Made by a program: the position numbers and the translations under genes. Below the pieces are notes generated by a model. It saw only the letters and a list, made by a program, of their open reading frames with translations. It did no database searches and had not been told where the DNA came from. DNA of 64,000 bases from Gigantopelta aegis (taxonomy: Eukaryota > Mollusca > Gastropoda > Neomphalida > Peltospiridae). Shown here one piece after another: positions 1-45,781 of this stretch (positions within the stretch are counted from its first letter, which is position 1; each line of letters starts with the position of its first letter). The stretch is from positions 45,457,928 to 45,521,927 of the forward strand of contig NC_054713.1 of assembly GCF_016097555.1 (NCBI RefSeq), in the 5' to 3' direction.

Positions 1-787
1 GGGGAGCACAATCTCTAGTGAGTGGGTCACAACCTGTATTGGGGGGGAGAGGGGGCACAATCTCTAGTGAGTGGGTCACAGCCTGTATTGGGGGGGAGAG
101 GGGAGCACAATCTCTAGTGAGTGGGTCACAGCCTGTATTGGAGGGGGAGAGGGGAGCACAATCTCTAGTGAGTGGGTCACAGCCTGTACTGGGGGGGAGA
201 GGGGGGCACAATCTCTAGTGAGTGGGTCACAGCCTGTATTGGGGGGGGGGAGAGGGGAGCACAATCTCTAGTGAGTGGGTCACAGCCTGTATTGGGGGGG
301 AGATGGGAGCACAATCTCTAGTGAGTGGGTCACAACCTGTATTGGGGGGGGGGGAGAGGGGAGCCCAATCTCCAGTGAGTGGGTCAGCCTGTATTGGGGG
401 GGAGAGGGGGGCACAATCTCCAGTGAGTGGGTCACAGCCTGTATTGGGGGGGGAGAGGGGAGCACAATCTCTAGTGAGTGGGTCACAGCCTGTATGGGGG
501 GGGGAGAGGGGAGCACAATCTCTAGTGAGTGGGTCACAGCCTGTATTGTGGGGGGGGGGGGAGGGGATCACAATCTCTAGTGAGTGGGTCACAGCCTGTA
601 TTGGGGGGGGGGGGCACAATCTCTAGTGAGTGGGTGACAGCCTGTATTGGGGGGGAAGAGGGGGGCACAATCTCTAGTGAGTGGGTCACAGCCTGTATTG
701 GGGGGGAAGAGGGAAGCACAATCTCTAGTGAGTGGGTCACAGCCTGTATTGGGGGGGGAGGGGGGCACAATCTCTAGTGAGTGGGTC
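1..787. repeat. Minisatellite, about 53-bp unit, runs off the left edge
   Basis: About 15 copies of a unit with CACAATCTCTAGTGAGTGGG, then CACAGCCTGTATT and a G-run of 7-12. The variable G-run drives the length differences. Open frames here are repeat artefacts. The left end is not in the window. Confidence 0.95.
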
Positions 788-788
788 T

Positions 789-1016
789 TGCCCCGCATCA
801 CGACTGGCATATCAAAGGCTGTGGTATGTACTACTCTGTCTGTGGGATGATGCATGTAAAAGATCCCTTGCTGCTAATCGAAAAGAGTAGCCCATGAAGT
901 GGCGACAGCGGGTTTCCTTTCTCAATATCTGTGTGGTCCTGAACCATATGTCTGACACCATATAACCATAAATAAAATGTGTTGAGTGCGTTGTTAAATA
1001 AAACATTTCTTTCTGT
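789..1016 (+). mobile_element. tRNA-derived SINE, 5'-truncated
   Basis: Shares AAAAGATCCCTTGCTGCTAA, GTGGCGACAGCGGGTTTCC and the tail GTTAAATAAAACATTTCTTT with the full copy at 40121. The tRNA-like head is missing and the repeat to the left replaces it. Confidence 0.8.
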
Positions 1017-1124
1017 GTGGGTCTGTATGTACGTGTGTCTGTCTGTCTGTGTGTTTGTGTCTGTCTGTGTTTGTCTGTCTGTCTGTGTGTGTGTGTCTGT
1101 CTGTGTGTGTGTGTGGATGTGTCT

Positions 1125-1185
<61 letters not shown>
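1012..1185. repeat. TG/TCTG microsatellite
   Basis: Mixed GTCT/GTGT tract ending in a pure (GT)n run of more than 50 bp. Confidence 0.95.
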
Positions 1186-1186
<1 letters not shown>

Positions 1187-1597
1187 AAATGATACTCTGC
1201 CACATCCAAATTTAAAACACAACCCAACACCACTGGCCTTTCAGATTTATACACAGGCCAGTAGGAACCTGTGTTCCCCCTATTCGAAGACATAAATGTA
1301 AAAATATTTTGTCATACTCTATATAAATAAAGGCAAAAGTATGGCTTGCCCCGCCCCACCAACTAGAGGCTGTGACACTCCTCTTAAGGTTGTGCACACC
1401 CTACTCCAGAGATTGCTCCTACAGACACAATACATTTTAAAAAGGAAGGAGCTAGAAATAGGGGAACATTTTGTGATTTTCACAAACAAGTAATTCTTAC
1501 ATATCCTAAAACACCCACCAGTTTTAACTAAAACCTATTTACGACCCTAGTGCTTGTAGTTAACTTATGTTTCAGATACGTCAATTTTAGGTCAACT
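1186..1597. other. Unique sequence, nothing recognised
   Basis: No exon-like frame with splice sites and no clear repeat. Confidence 0.4.
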
Positions 1598-1600
1598 TGT

Positions 1601-1720
1601 ACAGGCGTAGGAAGGTGCCAAAAAGTCAAAACGGGGGGGGCATACACACATAAATACATGTAAAAATGTGTAAAAACCATCTCTGCCCCCCCCCCCCCCC
1701 CCCCGCTTCCTACGCCAGTG
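1601..1720. mobile_element. Small foldback (MITE-like) repeat
   Basis: GGCGTAGGAAG near 1604 is inverted at CTTCCTACGCC near 1706-1716. A G8 run lies inside the left arm and a C19-20 run inside the right arm, so the arms could pair over about 40 bp. Confidence 0.5.
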
Positions 1721-1724
1721 ATTT

Positions 1725-3042
1725 GTATGCCACAGAGTGATCAGTTTCGATCATGCTTTGTTTTCGTTGGATGTAATAGCGTTGGCGACCTGTGTTCACC
1801 TAAGAGCAGCCAATATTGTATGCCTTTAAACTGTTATCACACGTATGTGTGTTATCAAAAACAATGAATGATATTCTCACCAACCCTGTGTAAGAATGTA
1901 TAATTATGTACTGAAGAGCAAGCAGTTGGGAGAATTACTGTCGAAATATTACGCAAGCATCATTCCCAATTCGAATTCACAGTCCAAGGTTTCAGAATTT
2001 AAAAAATAATATACATTCAAACATACAACATAAACTGATGCAATATGGCTGTGATATGGCCACAAGAAGTTACAAGCTATGTGTTTGGAAATAAGAACTC
2101 CACTAGGTGGACAGAAAAGACAATATACAGTGACTCATTCTGTATAGGATTTTTACTCCTTTGCCTATGACTAGAGCTTGTTATGAAATACTTCAAATGG
2201 GAAATCTTCACCATATTTCTTGTGTATACAGTTATTCCACCTTTCCCCATAATACTATTAATAGGCCCTACTTGTTATTTACTTGCTGTGGACATAAGAT
2301 GACGTCATTAAGAAATCTCCACTAAGTGATCCTTCTGCCGATAAATAAGTACTCGATCGGTTATCCGATTCTTTTGTAATTAAAAAACAAAACAAATAAT
2401 AATAAATAAATTCCAATGTTATGTATGCATACGTTTTGCATAGTCTACACTGGATTAGTCTACACTGGATTATGTCAATAATCAAATATAACAATGATAG
2501 ATTAAACGTAAACGACCAAACGACCTTGACATTGCTCAAGTAGGCCTATTTGATTTTAAAATGGTCCAAACATTTTGTTGTGATGTGGGAAATTTGCGTT
2601 GTGATTGTGTACATGGATTGGAGAATTGTGTAGTGCAAATTGCAAATAGGTTCTGGTATGTAACATTCAGGCTTGGTAAATGCGAGTTACACGAAATAAT
2701 ATTGCAAGAAATGACCGGAACATCGGTCACGTTCTGTCACTTAATTGTGTGCACGATTATCATTAAACGCCTACTTTTAAAGATAATTAAAATATTTTTC
2801 TTTAGACCCTTTTTATCAGTAGGTATTGTAAAAACAAGTGCAATTTAACGCAATTTTTAAGTGTTGATGTTTTTGTTTTTAAGATTAACCCTAATGACAT
2901 GTCAGACACGATCAAGGAATTCCAAAAGATAACGTCATCTGACCTGTCCTGGCCTCGTTTTGAAAATCAGTTTGAACATACTTGACCTGGGGAATACTGG
3001 ACAAACTTGTGTTTGTGGATTGCAAATACATTATCATTAAGA
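1725..3042. other. Region upstream of LRRC34, probably with 5' UTR and promoter
   Basis: AT-rich single-copy sequence. The last ~100-150 bases probably include the 5' UTR. No TATA box at a convincing distance and no second gene seen. A frame at 2561-2848 lacks any recognisable motif. Confidence 0.35.
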
Positions 3043-36487
<33,445 letters not shown>

Positions 36488-36497
<10 letters not shown>

Positions 36498-36985
36498 AGA
36501 CAGTTACTGTGTATATAGTCCACCCACCCCACTTTCCACTTGTACCTTCACCCCTCCAGGTCCACCCCTGTACATGGTCAGTCAGGGTGTGAAGATAGTT
36601 ACTGTGTATATAGTCCACCCACCCCACTCTCCACTTGTACCCACACCCCTCCAGGTCCACCCTTGTACATGGTCAGTCAGGGTGTGAAGACAGTTACTGT
36701 GTATAAATAGTCACCCTCCCCGCTCTCCACTTGCACCCTCACTTCCATTCACACTCCCCTCCATATCCACCCCTGTACATGGTCAGTTAGGGTGTGAAGA
36801 GTTTGACTGTTTGCAGTCCCCCACCCCATTGTACACTTGTACCCACATTTCCATTGACACACCCCTTCCTCCAAATCCTCCCCTGTGCATGGTCAGTACA
36901 AATTGGAAGATTTTTACTGTGTATATGGTCCACCTACTCTGTTCTCGACTTATTCACACTTCCATTCACACACCCCTACTTTCAT
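36488..36985 (+). repeat. ~95-bp tandem repeat across the LRRC34 stop codon and 3' UTR
   Basis: GTCAGGGTGTGAAGACAGTT at 36486, GTCAGGGTGTGAAGATAGTT at 36580, again at 36676 and GTTAGGGTGTGAAGAGTTTG at 36785. A more decayed copy starts at 36892. Each continues with TGTACCCACACCCCTCC-type sequence. Confidence 0.9.
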
Positions 36986-37750
36986 TCAGACCACTCCCTG
37001 TTACAGTGTATATATAGTCCAAATGCTACCATCCCAATTCGACTCCCAAACCCACCCACACCCCCATATTCCATCGGTAGCACCACCCTCCAAATCCACC
37101 CAGCTATCAGTTTGCAGACAGACTGTATGTGGTGACTTTATCCCATTCCCATACCAAAAGAGCTATTTGTTGTACTCTGTGACTGTTACCATAACTACTT
37201 CCACCCAAGTATACCCCCCACCCCAGAACAATGCTTATCAGCAGCATGAAGTTTAGGATCACTAATTAAAATAACATTTGTAGATTGTAAACATTTCTTT
37301 GGATAATCGTACTGGAGAGAGGAGAAATGGACTATATTTATGAGATAACTTAAAATTGCTCCGTCCATTTTTTATAAATATATATATATATACTTTTTTT
37401 TACTCAAAACTCAAAATCCCTGCCTCCATTTTGTATAAATATTTTAATTTTACATCTGGGATAGGACTTCCTATGTGGAAAAAAGTTTATTAATTTTACA
37501 ATTTTTACATCAACACAACTTTCGTGGATTTCTATTTGTGGAGAATACATGTATTTATGAAGTATATACTATGATAATTTACCTGTCATATATATATTTA
37601 TTATATATTCTTTATGATTATGGACATATATATATATATTGTATAGTTGTACAAACGTGATTTATTTGCTCCATTTTTTAACATGCCATTTTATCCTGTG
37701 ACTTGTAATAAATGTTGTTCGTTTTAATAAAGTTTGCTCTGGTGTTGTCA
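36498..37750 (+). other. LRRC34: LRRC34 3' untranslated region
   Basis: It runs from the stop codon to the expected cleavage site just after two poly(A) signals. Four to five diverging copies of a roughly 95-100-bp unit (GTGTGAAGACAGTTACTGTG, then a C-rich CCACCC stretch) lie at about 36488-36985. A second, AT-rich half with short TA runs follows. The extent is inferred. Confidence 0.6.
37707..37731 (+). promoter_or_regulatory. Poly(A) signals of LRRC34
   Basis: AATAAA occurs at 37707-37712 and 37726-37731, followed by a GT-rich stretch (GCTCTGGTGTTGTC). This is the usual layout of a cleavage site, at about 37745-37755. Confidence 0.7.
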
Positions 37751-37774
37751 TTGAAATACGTTCTACGTTCAGAC

Positions 37775-38170
37775 AGGATGTAGCTCACTGGTAGAGTGCT
37801 CACCTGAGGGGCGATGATTTTGTTCTGTTTTGTTTAACGACACCACTAGAGCACATTGATTTATTAATCATCGGCTATTAGATGTCAAACATATGATCAT
37901 TTTGACACAGTCAGAGAGGAAACCTGCTACATTTTTCCATTAGTAGCAAGGGATCTTTTATATGCACCATCCCATAGACAGGATAGCACATACCAGTCGT
38001 GATGCACTGGCTGGAATGAGAAATAGCTCAATGGGCCCACCGACAGGGATCGATCCTAGGCCAACCGCGCATCAGGCGTGTACTTTACCACTGGGCTACG
38101 TCCCAACCCTGAGGTGCGATGAATGACAGGATCGGTCACACTTACTGGTTTCTTCCATCCCACACAGTTA
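37775..38170 (+). mobile_element. SINE head interrupted by another SINE
   Basis: GATGTAGCTCACTGGTAGAG (37780) is tRNA-like. It is split at CCTGAGGGGCGATGA by the SINE at 37818-38107 and resumes with GACAGGATCGGTCACAC. Confidence 0.6.
37818..38107 (-). mobile_element. tRNA-derived SINE, minus strand, near full length
   Basis: Reversed tail GTTTTGTTTAACGACACCAC, body AAGGGATCTTTTATATGCAC, head CTTTACCACTGGGCTACGTC. Flanked by CCTGAGGGGCGATGA (37803-37817) and CCTGAGGTGCGATGA (38108-38122), a 15-bp target duplication with one mismatch. Confidence 0.85.
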
Positions 38171-38179
38171 CCTAAATGA

Positions 38180-38480
38180 AATGAAAATAATGTTTAACAC
38201 CACTACTAGAGCACATTGATTTATTAATCATCGGCTGTTGGCAATTTTTACATACAGTAATAGTTAGGAAACCCACCACATTTTTTCATTAGTAGCAATG
38301 GATCTTTTTATATGCATCATCCCATAGACAGGATATTAACATATACCACAGCCTTTGATATACCAGTTGTGGTACACTGGCTGGAACGAGAAATAGCCCA
38401 ATGGGCCCACTGACAAGGATCGATCCCACATCGACCACGCACCAAGAGAGCGCTTTACCACTGGGCTTGGTCATGCCCTG
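38180..38480 (-). mobile_element. tRNA-derived SINE, minus strand
   Basis: GTTTAACACCACTACTAGAG, ATCTTTTTATATGCATCATC, then CGCTTTACCACTGGGCTTGG at the head end. More diverged than its neighbour. Confidence 0.8.
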
Positions 38481-38544
38481 GGGTGGAGGTCGGGGGTGGG
38501 ATGCACATTTAGAACTTACCAGCCTAAACAAAGTCGGCTGGGTC

Positions 38545-38838
38545 CCGTTTTACGAAGCGATTTTAGTGACTTACGGTTGATATTACGCTACCAACCTTAA
38601 AATTTACAATCGTTCCACAAAGCAACCCAAATGCGATTGTAAACACAAACTTACTACAGTCACAATCTTAACTAAGGTTAAAATCTTATAGTCCATCTCA
38701 TCCTACAAAAAAGTTTTTTTGTAAATAATTTCAGTTTTGTTTTAAGCAAAAAGAAAAGTAAAAGTGTTTTGGAAATAGTGATGTCATGGCCTACGATTGT
38801 TTTACGATTTCGTAGTGCTAAGATAGTTTTAAAAATCC
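38545..38838. mobile_element. Diverged copy of the palindromic TTACGAT MITE family
   Basis: The right half (GTCATGGCCTACGATTGTTT, TACGATTTCGTAGTGCTAAG) matches the MITEs at 54373 and 59726. The left half (TTTTACGAAGCGATTTTAGT) is different and may be another element. Confidence 0.5.
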
Positions 38839-38990
38839 CTATCTGGGTGTTTACTTTTAAATTAATATCCAATAAACAGAAAATAATATTTCGATACAAC
38901 AGTCTAAGATAAGAAACCTTTTTTTTCTTCTTCTTCAATTTAACAGCTTTACTACGACGATATCTATAACAACGAGGAGTATAACATAGT

Positions 38991-39201
38991 GTTATAACTC
39001 TGGAATGAAGTGTTCAGATAACTCTGGAGAGAAATGTTCAGATAACTGTGATAACTCTGGAGTGAAATGTTCAGATAACTGGAGTGAAGCGTTGAGATAA
39101 CTCTGGAGTGAAGTGTTCAAATAACTGTGATAACTCTGGAATAAAGTGTTGAGATAACTCTGGAGTGAAGCATTGAGATAACTCTGGAGTGAAGCGTTGA
39201 G
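38991..39201. repeat. ~27-bp tandem repeat
   Basis: GATAACTCTGGAGTGAAGTG plus TTCA or TTGA, about eight irregular copies. Confidence 0.9.
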
Positions 39202-39394
39202 CTGCAGGTCACAACAGAAAGTCACGGACACGAGTTTTCAGAGTTTTCAATGTTTTTGTTAATCTGTATTGTATGATGATACAAAGACTGTCCCCAACAT
39301 TGCTACCATTGTTACGATGTTTCCATGATTATAATTACACTTTAAATACATTTTCTTGTCTAAAATGTCAGTATCTGCATACTGAAAACAAATT

Positions 39395-39590
39395 TATAAT
39401 TGCAATAGTGATAGTTAAAATACTATTGTTAAAGTGATAGTACTATAATTGTAATAGTATTGTGATAGTTAAAATACTATTGTTAAAGTGATAGTACTAT
39501 AATTGTAATAGTATTGTGATAGTTAAAATACTATTGTTAAAGTGATAGTATTGTATTCATGATAGTACTATAATTGCAGTAGTATTGTGA
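39395..39590. repeat. ~58-bp repeat, three copies
   Basis: GATAGTTAAAATACTATTGT, TAAAGTGATAGTACTATAAT, TGTAATAGTATTGT. Confidence 0.9.
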
Positions 39591-39629
39591 ATTCTTAAAT
39601 CTCTTGATAACTAATATGAATAGAATGTT

Positions 39630-39900
39630 AATTTGTTTTGTTTAATGACACCACTGGAGCACATTGATTAATTAATTATTGGCTGTTGGATGTCAAACAT
39701 TTGGTAATTCTGACTCGTAGTCATCAGAGGAAACCCGCTACATTTTTCCTAATAGAGCAAGGGATCTTTTATACGCACTTTCCCAGCAAGAAAGCACATA
39801 CCACGGCCTTTGTCCAGTTGTGGTGCACTGGTTGGAATGAGAAAAATCCAATCAGCTGAATGGATCCACCGAGGTGGTTCAATCCTCTGCATGCTGAATG
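39630..39900 (-). mobile_element. tRNA-derived SINE, minus strand
   Basis: TTTGTTTTGTTTAATGACAC, TGGATGTCAAACATTTGGTA, CAAGGGATCTTTTATACGCA. Head region (GGATCCACCGAGGTGGTTCA) shared with the copy at 13984. Confidence 0.8.
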
Positions 39901-40120
39901 TGTTTCCTATCATCTTAATGTTTATATATTATTTGCTCAAACATTTCTTTTCTTTTCTAATTATATTTTTTCGTATGTACAAAAGTATTAAGAGAAAAAA
40001 ATCCATTTAGGGCTACTACAAACATTGGGACAATATAACAAGACAATGCTGTTGTAAACAACAAAATACTGTTTTGTAATATATTTTAGTAACTGAATAT
40101 ACAGACTGATGGTTGAAACA

Positions 40121-40513
40121 CTGGCCTCGGTGGTGTCGTGGTTAGGCCATCGGTCTACAGGCTGGTAGGTACTGGGTTCGGATCCCAGTCGAGGCATGGG
40201 ATTTTTAATCCAGATACCGATTCCAAACCCTGAGTGAGTGCTCCGCAAGGCTCAGTGGGTAGGTGTAAACCACTTGCACCGACCAGTGATCCATAACTGG
40301 TTCAATAAAGGCCATGGTTTGTGCTATCCTGCCTGTGGGAAGTGCAAATAAAAGATCCCTTGCTGCTAATCGGAAAGAGTAGCCCATGTAGTGGCGACAG
40401 CGGGTTTCCTCTCAAAATCTGTGTGGTCCATAACCATACATGTATGTCTGACGCCATATAACCGTAAATAAAAATGTGTTGAGTGCGTCATTAAATAAAA
40501 CATTTCTTTCTTT
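40121..40513 (+). mobile_element. Full-length tRNA-derived SINE with perfect target duplication
   Basis: The head has an A-box-like GTGTCGTGGTTAGGCC and B box GGTTCGGATCC. The body is AAAAGATCCCTTGCTGCTAA and GTGGCGACAGCGGGTTTCC, and the tail AAATAAAACATTTCTTTCTT. CTGATGGTTGAAACA is present at 40106-40120 and 40514-40528, 15 of 15 identical. It is 393 bp and looks recent. Confidence 0.92.
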
Positions 40514-40569
40514 CTGATGGTTGAAACAAAAAAAACCCAGTTTTTGTATAATGTAACATCTTAGCAGTG

Positions 40570-43500
40570 GTTGTTTACTACATGTAAGGCCGTCTCTAAG
40601 AATATTGTTTACTACATGTAAGGCCGTCTCTAAGAATATTGTTTAGTACATGTAAGGCCATCTCTAAGAATATTGTTTACTACATGTAAGGCCGTCTCTA
40701 AGAATAGTGTTTACTACATGTAAGGCCGTCTCTAAGAATAGTGTTTACTACATGTAAGGCCGTCTCTAGGAATAGTGTTTACTACATGTAAGGCCGTCTC
40801 TAGGAACAGTATTTACTACACGTAAGGCCGTCTCTAGGAATATTGTTTAGTACACGTAAGGCCGTCTATAAGAATATTGTTTAGTACACGTAAGGCCATC
40901 TCTAAGAATATTGTTTAGTACACGTAAGGCCATCTCTAAGAATAGTGTTTAGTACACGTAAGGCCGTCTCTAGGAATATTGTTTAGTACATGTAAGGCCG
41001 TCTCTAAGAATATTGTTTAGTATATGTAAGGCCGTCTCTAAGAATATTGTTTAGTACACGTAAGGCCGTCTCTAAGAATATTGTTTAGTACATGTAAGGC
41101 TGTCTGTAAGAATAGTGTTTACTACATGCAAGGCTGTCTCTAGGAATAGTGTTTAGTACATGTAAGGCCGTCTATAGGAATATTGTTTACTACATGTAAG
41201 GCCGTCTCTAAGAATATTGTTTAGTACACGTAAGGCCGTCTCTAAGAATATTGTTTACTATATGTAAGGCCGTCTCTAAGAATATTGTTTACTACACGTA
41301 AGGCCGTCTCTAAGAATATTGTTTAGTATATGTACATGTAAGGCCGTCTCTAAGAATATTGTTTAGTACATGTAAGGCCATCTCTAAGAATATTGTTTAG
41401 TACATGTAAGGTCGTCTCTAAGAATATTGTTTCTGACATGTCAGGCCGTCTCTAAGAGTATTGTTTAGTACATGTAAAACCGTCTCTCTAAGAATATTGT
41501 TTAGTACATGTAACGTCGTTTCTAAGAGTATTTTTTACTACATGTAAGGCCGTCTCTAAGAGTATTGTTTAGTACATGTAAGGCCATCTCTAAGAATATT
41601 GTTTACTACATGTAAGGCCGTCTCTAGGAATATTGTTTAGTAGATGTAAGGCCGTCTCTAAGAATATTGTTCACTACATGTATGGCCGTCTCTAAGAATA
41701 GTGTTCACTAGGAATATAGTTTAGTAGATGTAAAGCCATCTCTAAGAATATTGTTCACTACATGTAAGGCCATCTCTAAGAATATTGTTCACTACATGTA
41801 AGACCTTGTCTAACAATATTGTTCACTACATGTAAGGCCGTCTTTAAGAATATTGTTCACTACATGTAAGGCCGTCTCTAAGAATATTGTTCACTACATG
41901 TAAGGCCGTCTGTAAGAATATTGTTCACTACATGTAAGGCCGTATCTAAGAATATTGTTCACTACATGTAAGGCCGTCTCTAAGAATATTGTTTACTACA
42001 TATAAGGCCGTCTCTTGGAATATTGTTTACTACACGTAAGGCCATCTCTAAGAATATTGTTTACTACATGTAAGGCCATCTAAGAATATTGTTTACTACA
42101 TGTAAGGCCATCTAAGAATATTGAGGCTGTCTGTACGAATAGTGTTTACTACATGAAAGGCCGACTGTAAGAATATTGTTCACTACATGTAAGGCCATCT
42201 CTAAGAATATTGTTCACTACATGTAAGGCCATCTCTAAGAATATTGTTCACTACATGTAAGGCCGACTGTAAGAATATTGTTCACTACATGTAAGGCCGT
42301 CTCTAAGAATATTGTTCACTACATGTAAGGTCGTCTTTAAGAATATTGTTCACTACATGTAAGGCCGTCTGTAAGAATATTGTTCACTACATGTAAGGTC
42401 GTCTTTAAGAATATTATTCACTACATGTAAGGCCGTCTTTAAGAATATTGTTCACTACATGTAAGGCCGTCTCTAAGAATATTGTTCACTACATGTAAGG
42501 CCGTTCCTAAGAATATTGTTCACTACATGTAAGGCCGTCTCTAAGAATATTGTTCACTACATGTAAGGCCGTCTTTAAGAATATTGTTCACTACATGTAA
42601 GGCCGTCTCTAAGAATATTGTTCACTACATGTAAGGCCGTCTCTAAGAATATTGTTCACTACATGTAAGGTCGTCTTTAAGAATATTGTTCACTACATGT
42701 AAGGCCGTCTCTAAGAATATTGTTCACTACATGTAAGGCCGTTCCTAAGAATATTGTTCACTACATGTAAGGCCGTCTCTAAGAATATTGTTCACTACAT
42801 GTAAGGTCGTCTTTAAGAATATTGTTCACTACATGTAAGGCCGTCTCTAAGAATATTGTTCACTACATGTAAGGCCGTTCCTAAGAATATTGTTCACTAC
42901 ATGTAAGGCCGTCTCTAAGAATATTGTTCACTACATGTAAGGCCGTCTTTAAGAATATTGTTCACTACATGTAAGGCCGTCTCTAAGAATATTGTTCACT
43001 ACATGTAAGGCCGTCTTTAAGAATATTGTTCACTACATGTAAGGCCGTCTCTAAGAATATTGTTCACTACATGTAAGGCCGTTCCTAAGAATATTGTTCA
43101 CTACATGTAAGGCCGTCTCTAAGAATATTGTTCACTACATGTAAGGCCGTATCTAAGAATATTGTTCACTACATGTAAGGCCGTCTGTAAGAATATTGTT
43201 CACTACATGTAAGGCCGTATCTAAGAATATTGTTCACTACATGTAAGGCCGTCTCTAAGAATATTGTTTACTACATATAAGGCCGTCTCTTGGAATATTG
43301 TTTACTACACGTAAGGCCATCTCTAAGAATATTGTTTACTACATGTAAGGCCGTCTAAGAATATTGTTTACTACATGTAAGGCCATCTAAGAATATTGAG
43401 GCTGTCTGTACGAATAGTGTTTACTACATGAAAGGCCGACTGTAAGAATATTGTTCACTACATGTAAGGCCATCTCTAAGAATATTGTTCACTACATGTA

Positions 43501-44470
43501 AGGCCGACTGTAAGAATATTGTTCACTACATGTAAGGCCGTCTCTAAGAATATTGTTCACTACATGTAAGGTCGTCTTTAAGAATATTGTTCACTACATG
43601 TAAGGCCGTCTGTAAGAATATTGTTCACTACATGTAAGGTCGTCTTTAAGAATATTATTCACTACATGTAAGGCCGTCTTTAAGAATATTGTTCACTACA
43701 TGTAAGGCCGTCTCTAAGAATATTGTTCACTACATGTAAGGCCGTTCCTAAGAATATTGTTCACTACATGTAAGGCCGTCTCTAAGAATATTGTTCACTA
43801 CATGTAAGGCCGTTCCTAAGAATATTGTTCACTACATGTAAGGCCGTCTCTAAGAATATTGTTCACTACATGTAAGGTCGTCTTTAAGAATATTGTTCAC
43901 TACATGTAAGGCCGTCTCTAAGAATATTGTTCACTACATGTAAGGCCGTTCCTAAGAATATTGTTCACTACATGTAAGGCCGTCTCTAAGAATATTGTTC
44001 ACTACATGTAAGGCCGTCTTTAAGAATATTGTTCACTACATGTAAGGTACATGTAAGGCCGTCTCTAAGAATATTGTTCACTACATGTAAGGCCGTATCT
44101 AAGAATATTGTTCACTACATGTAAGGCCGTCTGTAAGAATATTGTTCACTACATGTAAGGCCGTCTCTAAGAATATTGTTCAGTACATGTAAGGCCGTCT
44201 ATAAGAATATTGTTCACTACATGTAAGGCCGTCTGTAAGAATATTGTTCACTACATGTAAGGCCATCTGTAAGAATATTGTTTACTACATGTAAGGCCGT
44301 CTCTTGGAATATTGTTTACTACACGTAAGGCCGTCTCTAAGAATATTGTTTAGTACAGGCCATCTCTAAGAATATTGTTTACTACATGTAAGGCCGTCTA
44401 AGAATATTGTTTACTACATGTAAGGCCATCTAAGAATATTGTTTACTACATGTAAGGCCGTCTCTAACAA
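40570..44470. repeat. 34-bp minisatellite, about 115 copies (intergenic)
   Basis: The unit is TGTTCACTACATGTAAGGCC plus GTCTCTAAGAATAT. Earlier units have TTTAGTACACG and later units TTCACTACATG, so the array has a compositional gradient. The marker TTGAGGCTGTCTGTACGAAT occurs at 42121 and 43396, giving a 1275-bp higher-order duplication. Confidence 0.96.
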
Positions 44471-44819
44471 TTGCAACTGGCGTATCACAACTACGCGGAC
44501 GATGACATGAGCCAACTGTGTTAGATATTATCAAACATACAACTCAAACACGTGCAATAATAAATAAAAATAGTAATATAATCTTTTCAAATTTGGTCTG
44601 CAAACTTTACAAAGAATTGAGGGGAGGGCTTTTTTTTGTTTTGTTGTCACCTGGCTGCACTAAATACAATGTACTGTTACATAAGTAAAGGATTGAAATA
44701 AGTGCAATAATAAAATATAATTTAAAAATAAGTAGTCGAAGAGTTAATTGGTTGATTTTGCTTTCCTGTCTCCTGTATTGGTGAAAAATAGCTGGTGCTG
44801 GCCGACTTACAGCAGACTC
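44471..44819. other. Intergenic, nothing recognised
   Basis: AT-rich unique sequence. Confidence 0.4.
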
Positions 44820-45577
44820 AGTATAGTCATGACGTTATTAACCTCAACCCTCCCACCTCCTGTTTGATGAAGTTATTAACCCCAAACCTCCCACCTCCTG
44901 TTTGACGAGTTCAGACTCGGTATAGTCATGACGTTATTGACCCCAACCCTCCCACCTGTTTGACGAGTTCAGACTCGGTATAGTCATGATGTTATTAACC
45001 CCAACCCTCCCACCTCCTGTTTGATGAAGTTATTAACCCCAACCCTCCCACCTCCTGTTTGACGAGTTCAGACTCGGTATAGTCATGACGTTATTAACCC
45101 CAACCCTCCCACCTCCTGTTTGACGAGTTCAGACTCAGTATAGTCATGACGTTATTAACCCCAACCCTCCCACCTCCTGTTTGATGAAGTTATTAACCCC
45201 AACCCTCCCACCTCCTGTTTGACGAGTTCAGACTCGGTATAGTCACAAAGTTATTAACCCCAACCCTCCCACCTCCTGTTTGATGAAGTTATTAACCCCA
45301 ACCCTCCCACCTCCTGTTTGATGAAGTTGTTAACCCCAACCCTCCCACCTCCTGTTTGATGAAGTTATTAACCCCAACCCTCCCGCCTCCTGTGTGATGA
45401 AGTTATTAACCCCAACCCTCCCACCTGTGTGACGAGTTCAGACTCGATATAGTCACAAAGTTATTAACCCCAACCCTCCCACCTCCTGTTTGATGAAGTT
45501 ATTAACCCCAACCCTCCCACCTCCTGTTTGATGAAGTTATTAACCCCAACCCTCCCACCTCCTGTTTGATGAGTTCT
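44820..45577. repeat. ~38-bp minisatellite with a longer variant
   Basis: TTATTAACCCCAACCCTCCC, ACCTCCTGTTTGATGAAG, alternating with GACGAGTTCAGACTCGGTAT-containing units. Confidence 0.93.
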
Positions 45578-45781
45578 GGAACAGATTTAACCCATTCACT
45601 GCTTACAGTGCACCGGAAGACAATACAGTGTCCTGTCAAATCTATATGATGATCATATTCCTCGGCTCAACATTTCTGTTCCCAGGTGAGTAAATGGTTT
45701 TGTCTGTGATCGTACAAAGTGATCTGAATTGTCACATGTCTTGATCATTCACCAACATGTATTGGAAGGGTCCAGAGGAAT

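Noticed and set aside
40121-40200. tRNA gene
   Set aside because: A and B box-like words are present but the sequence runs into a SINE body and tail with target duplications.
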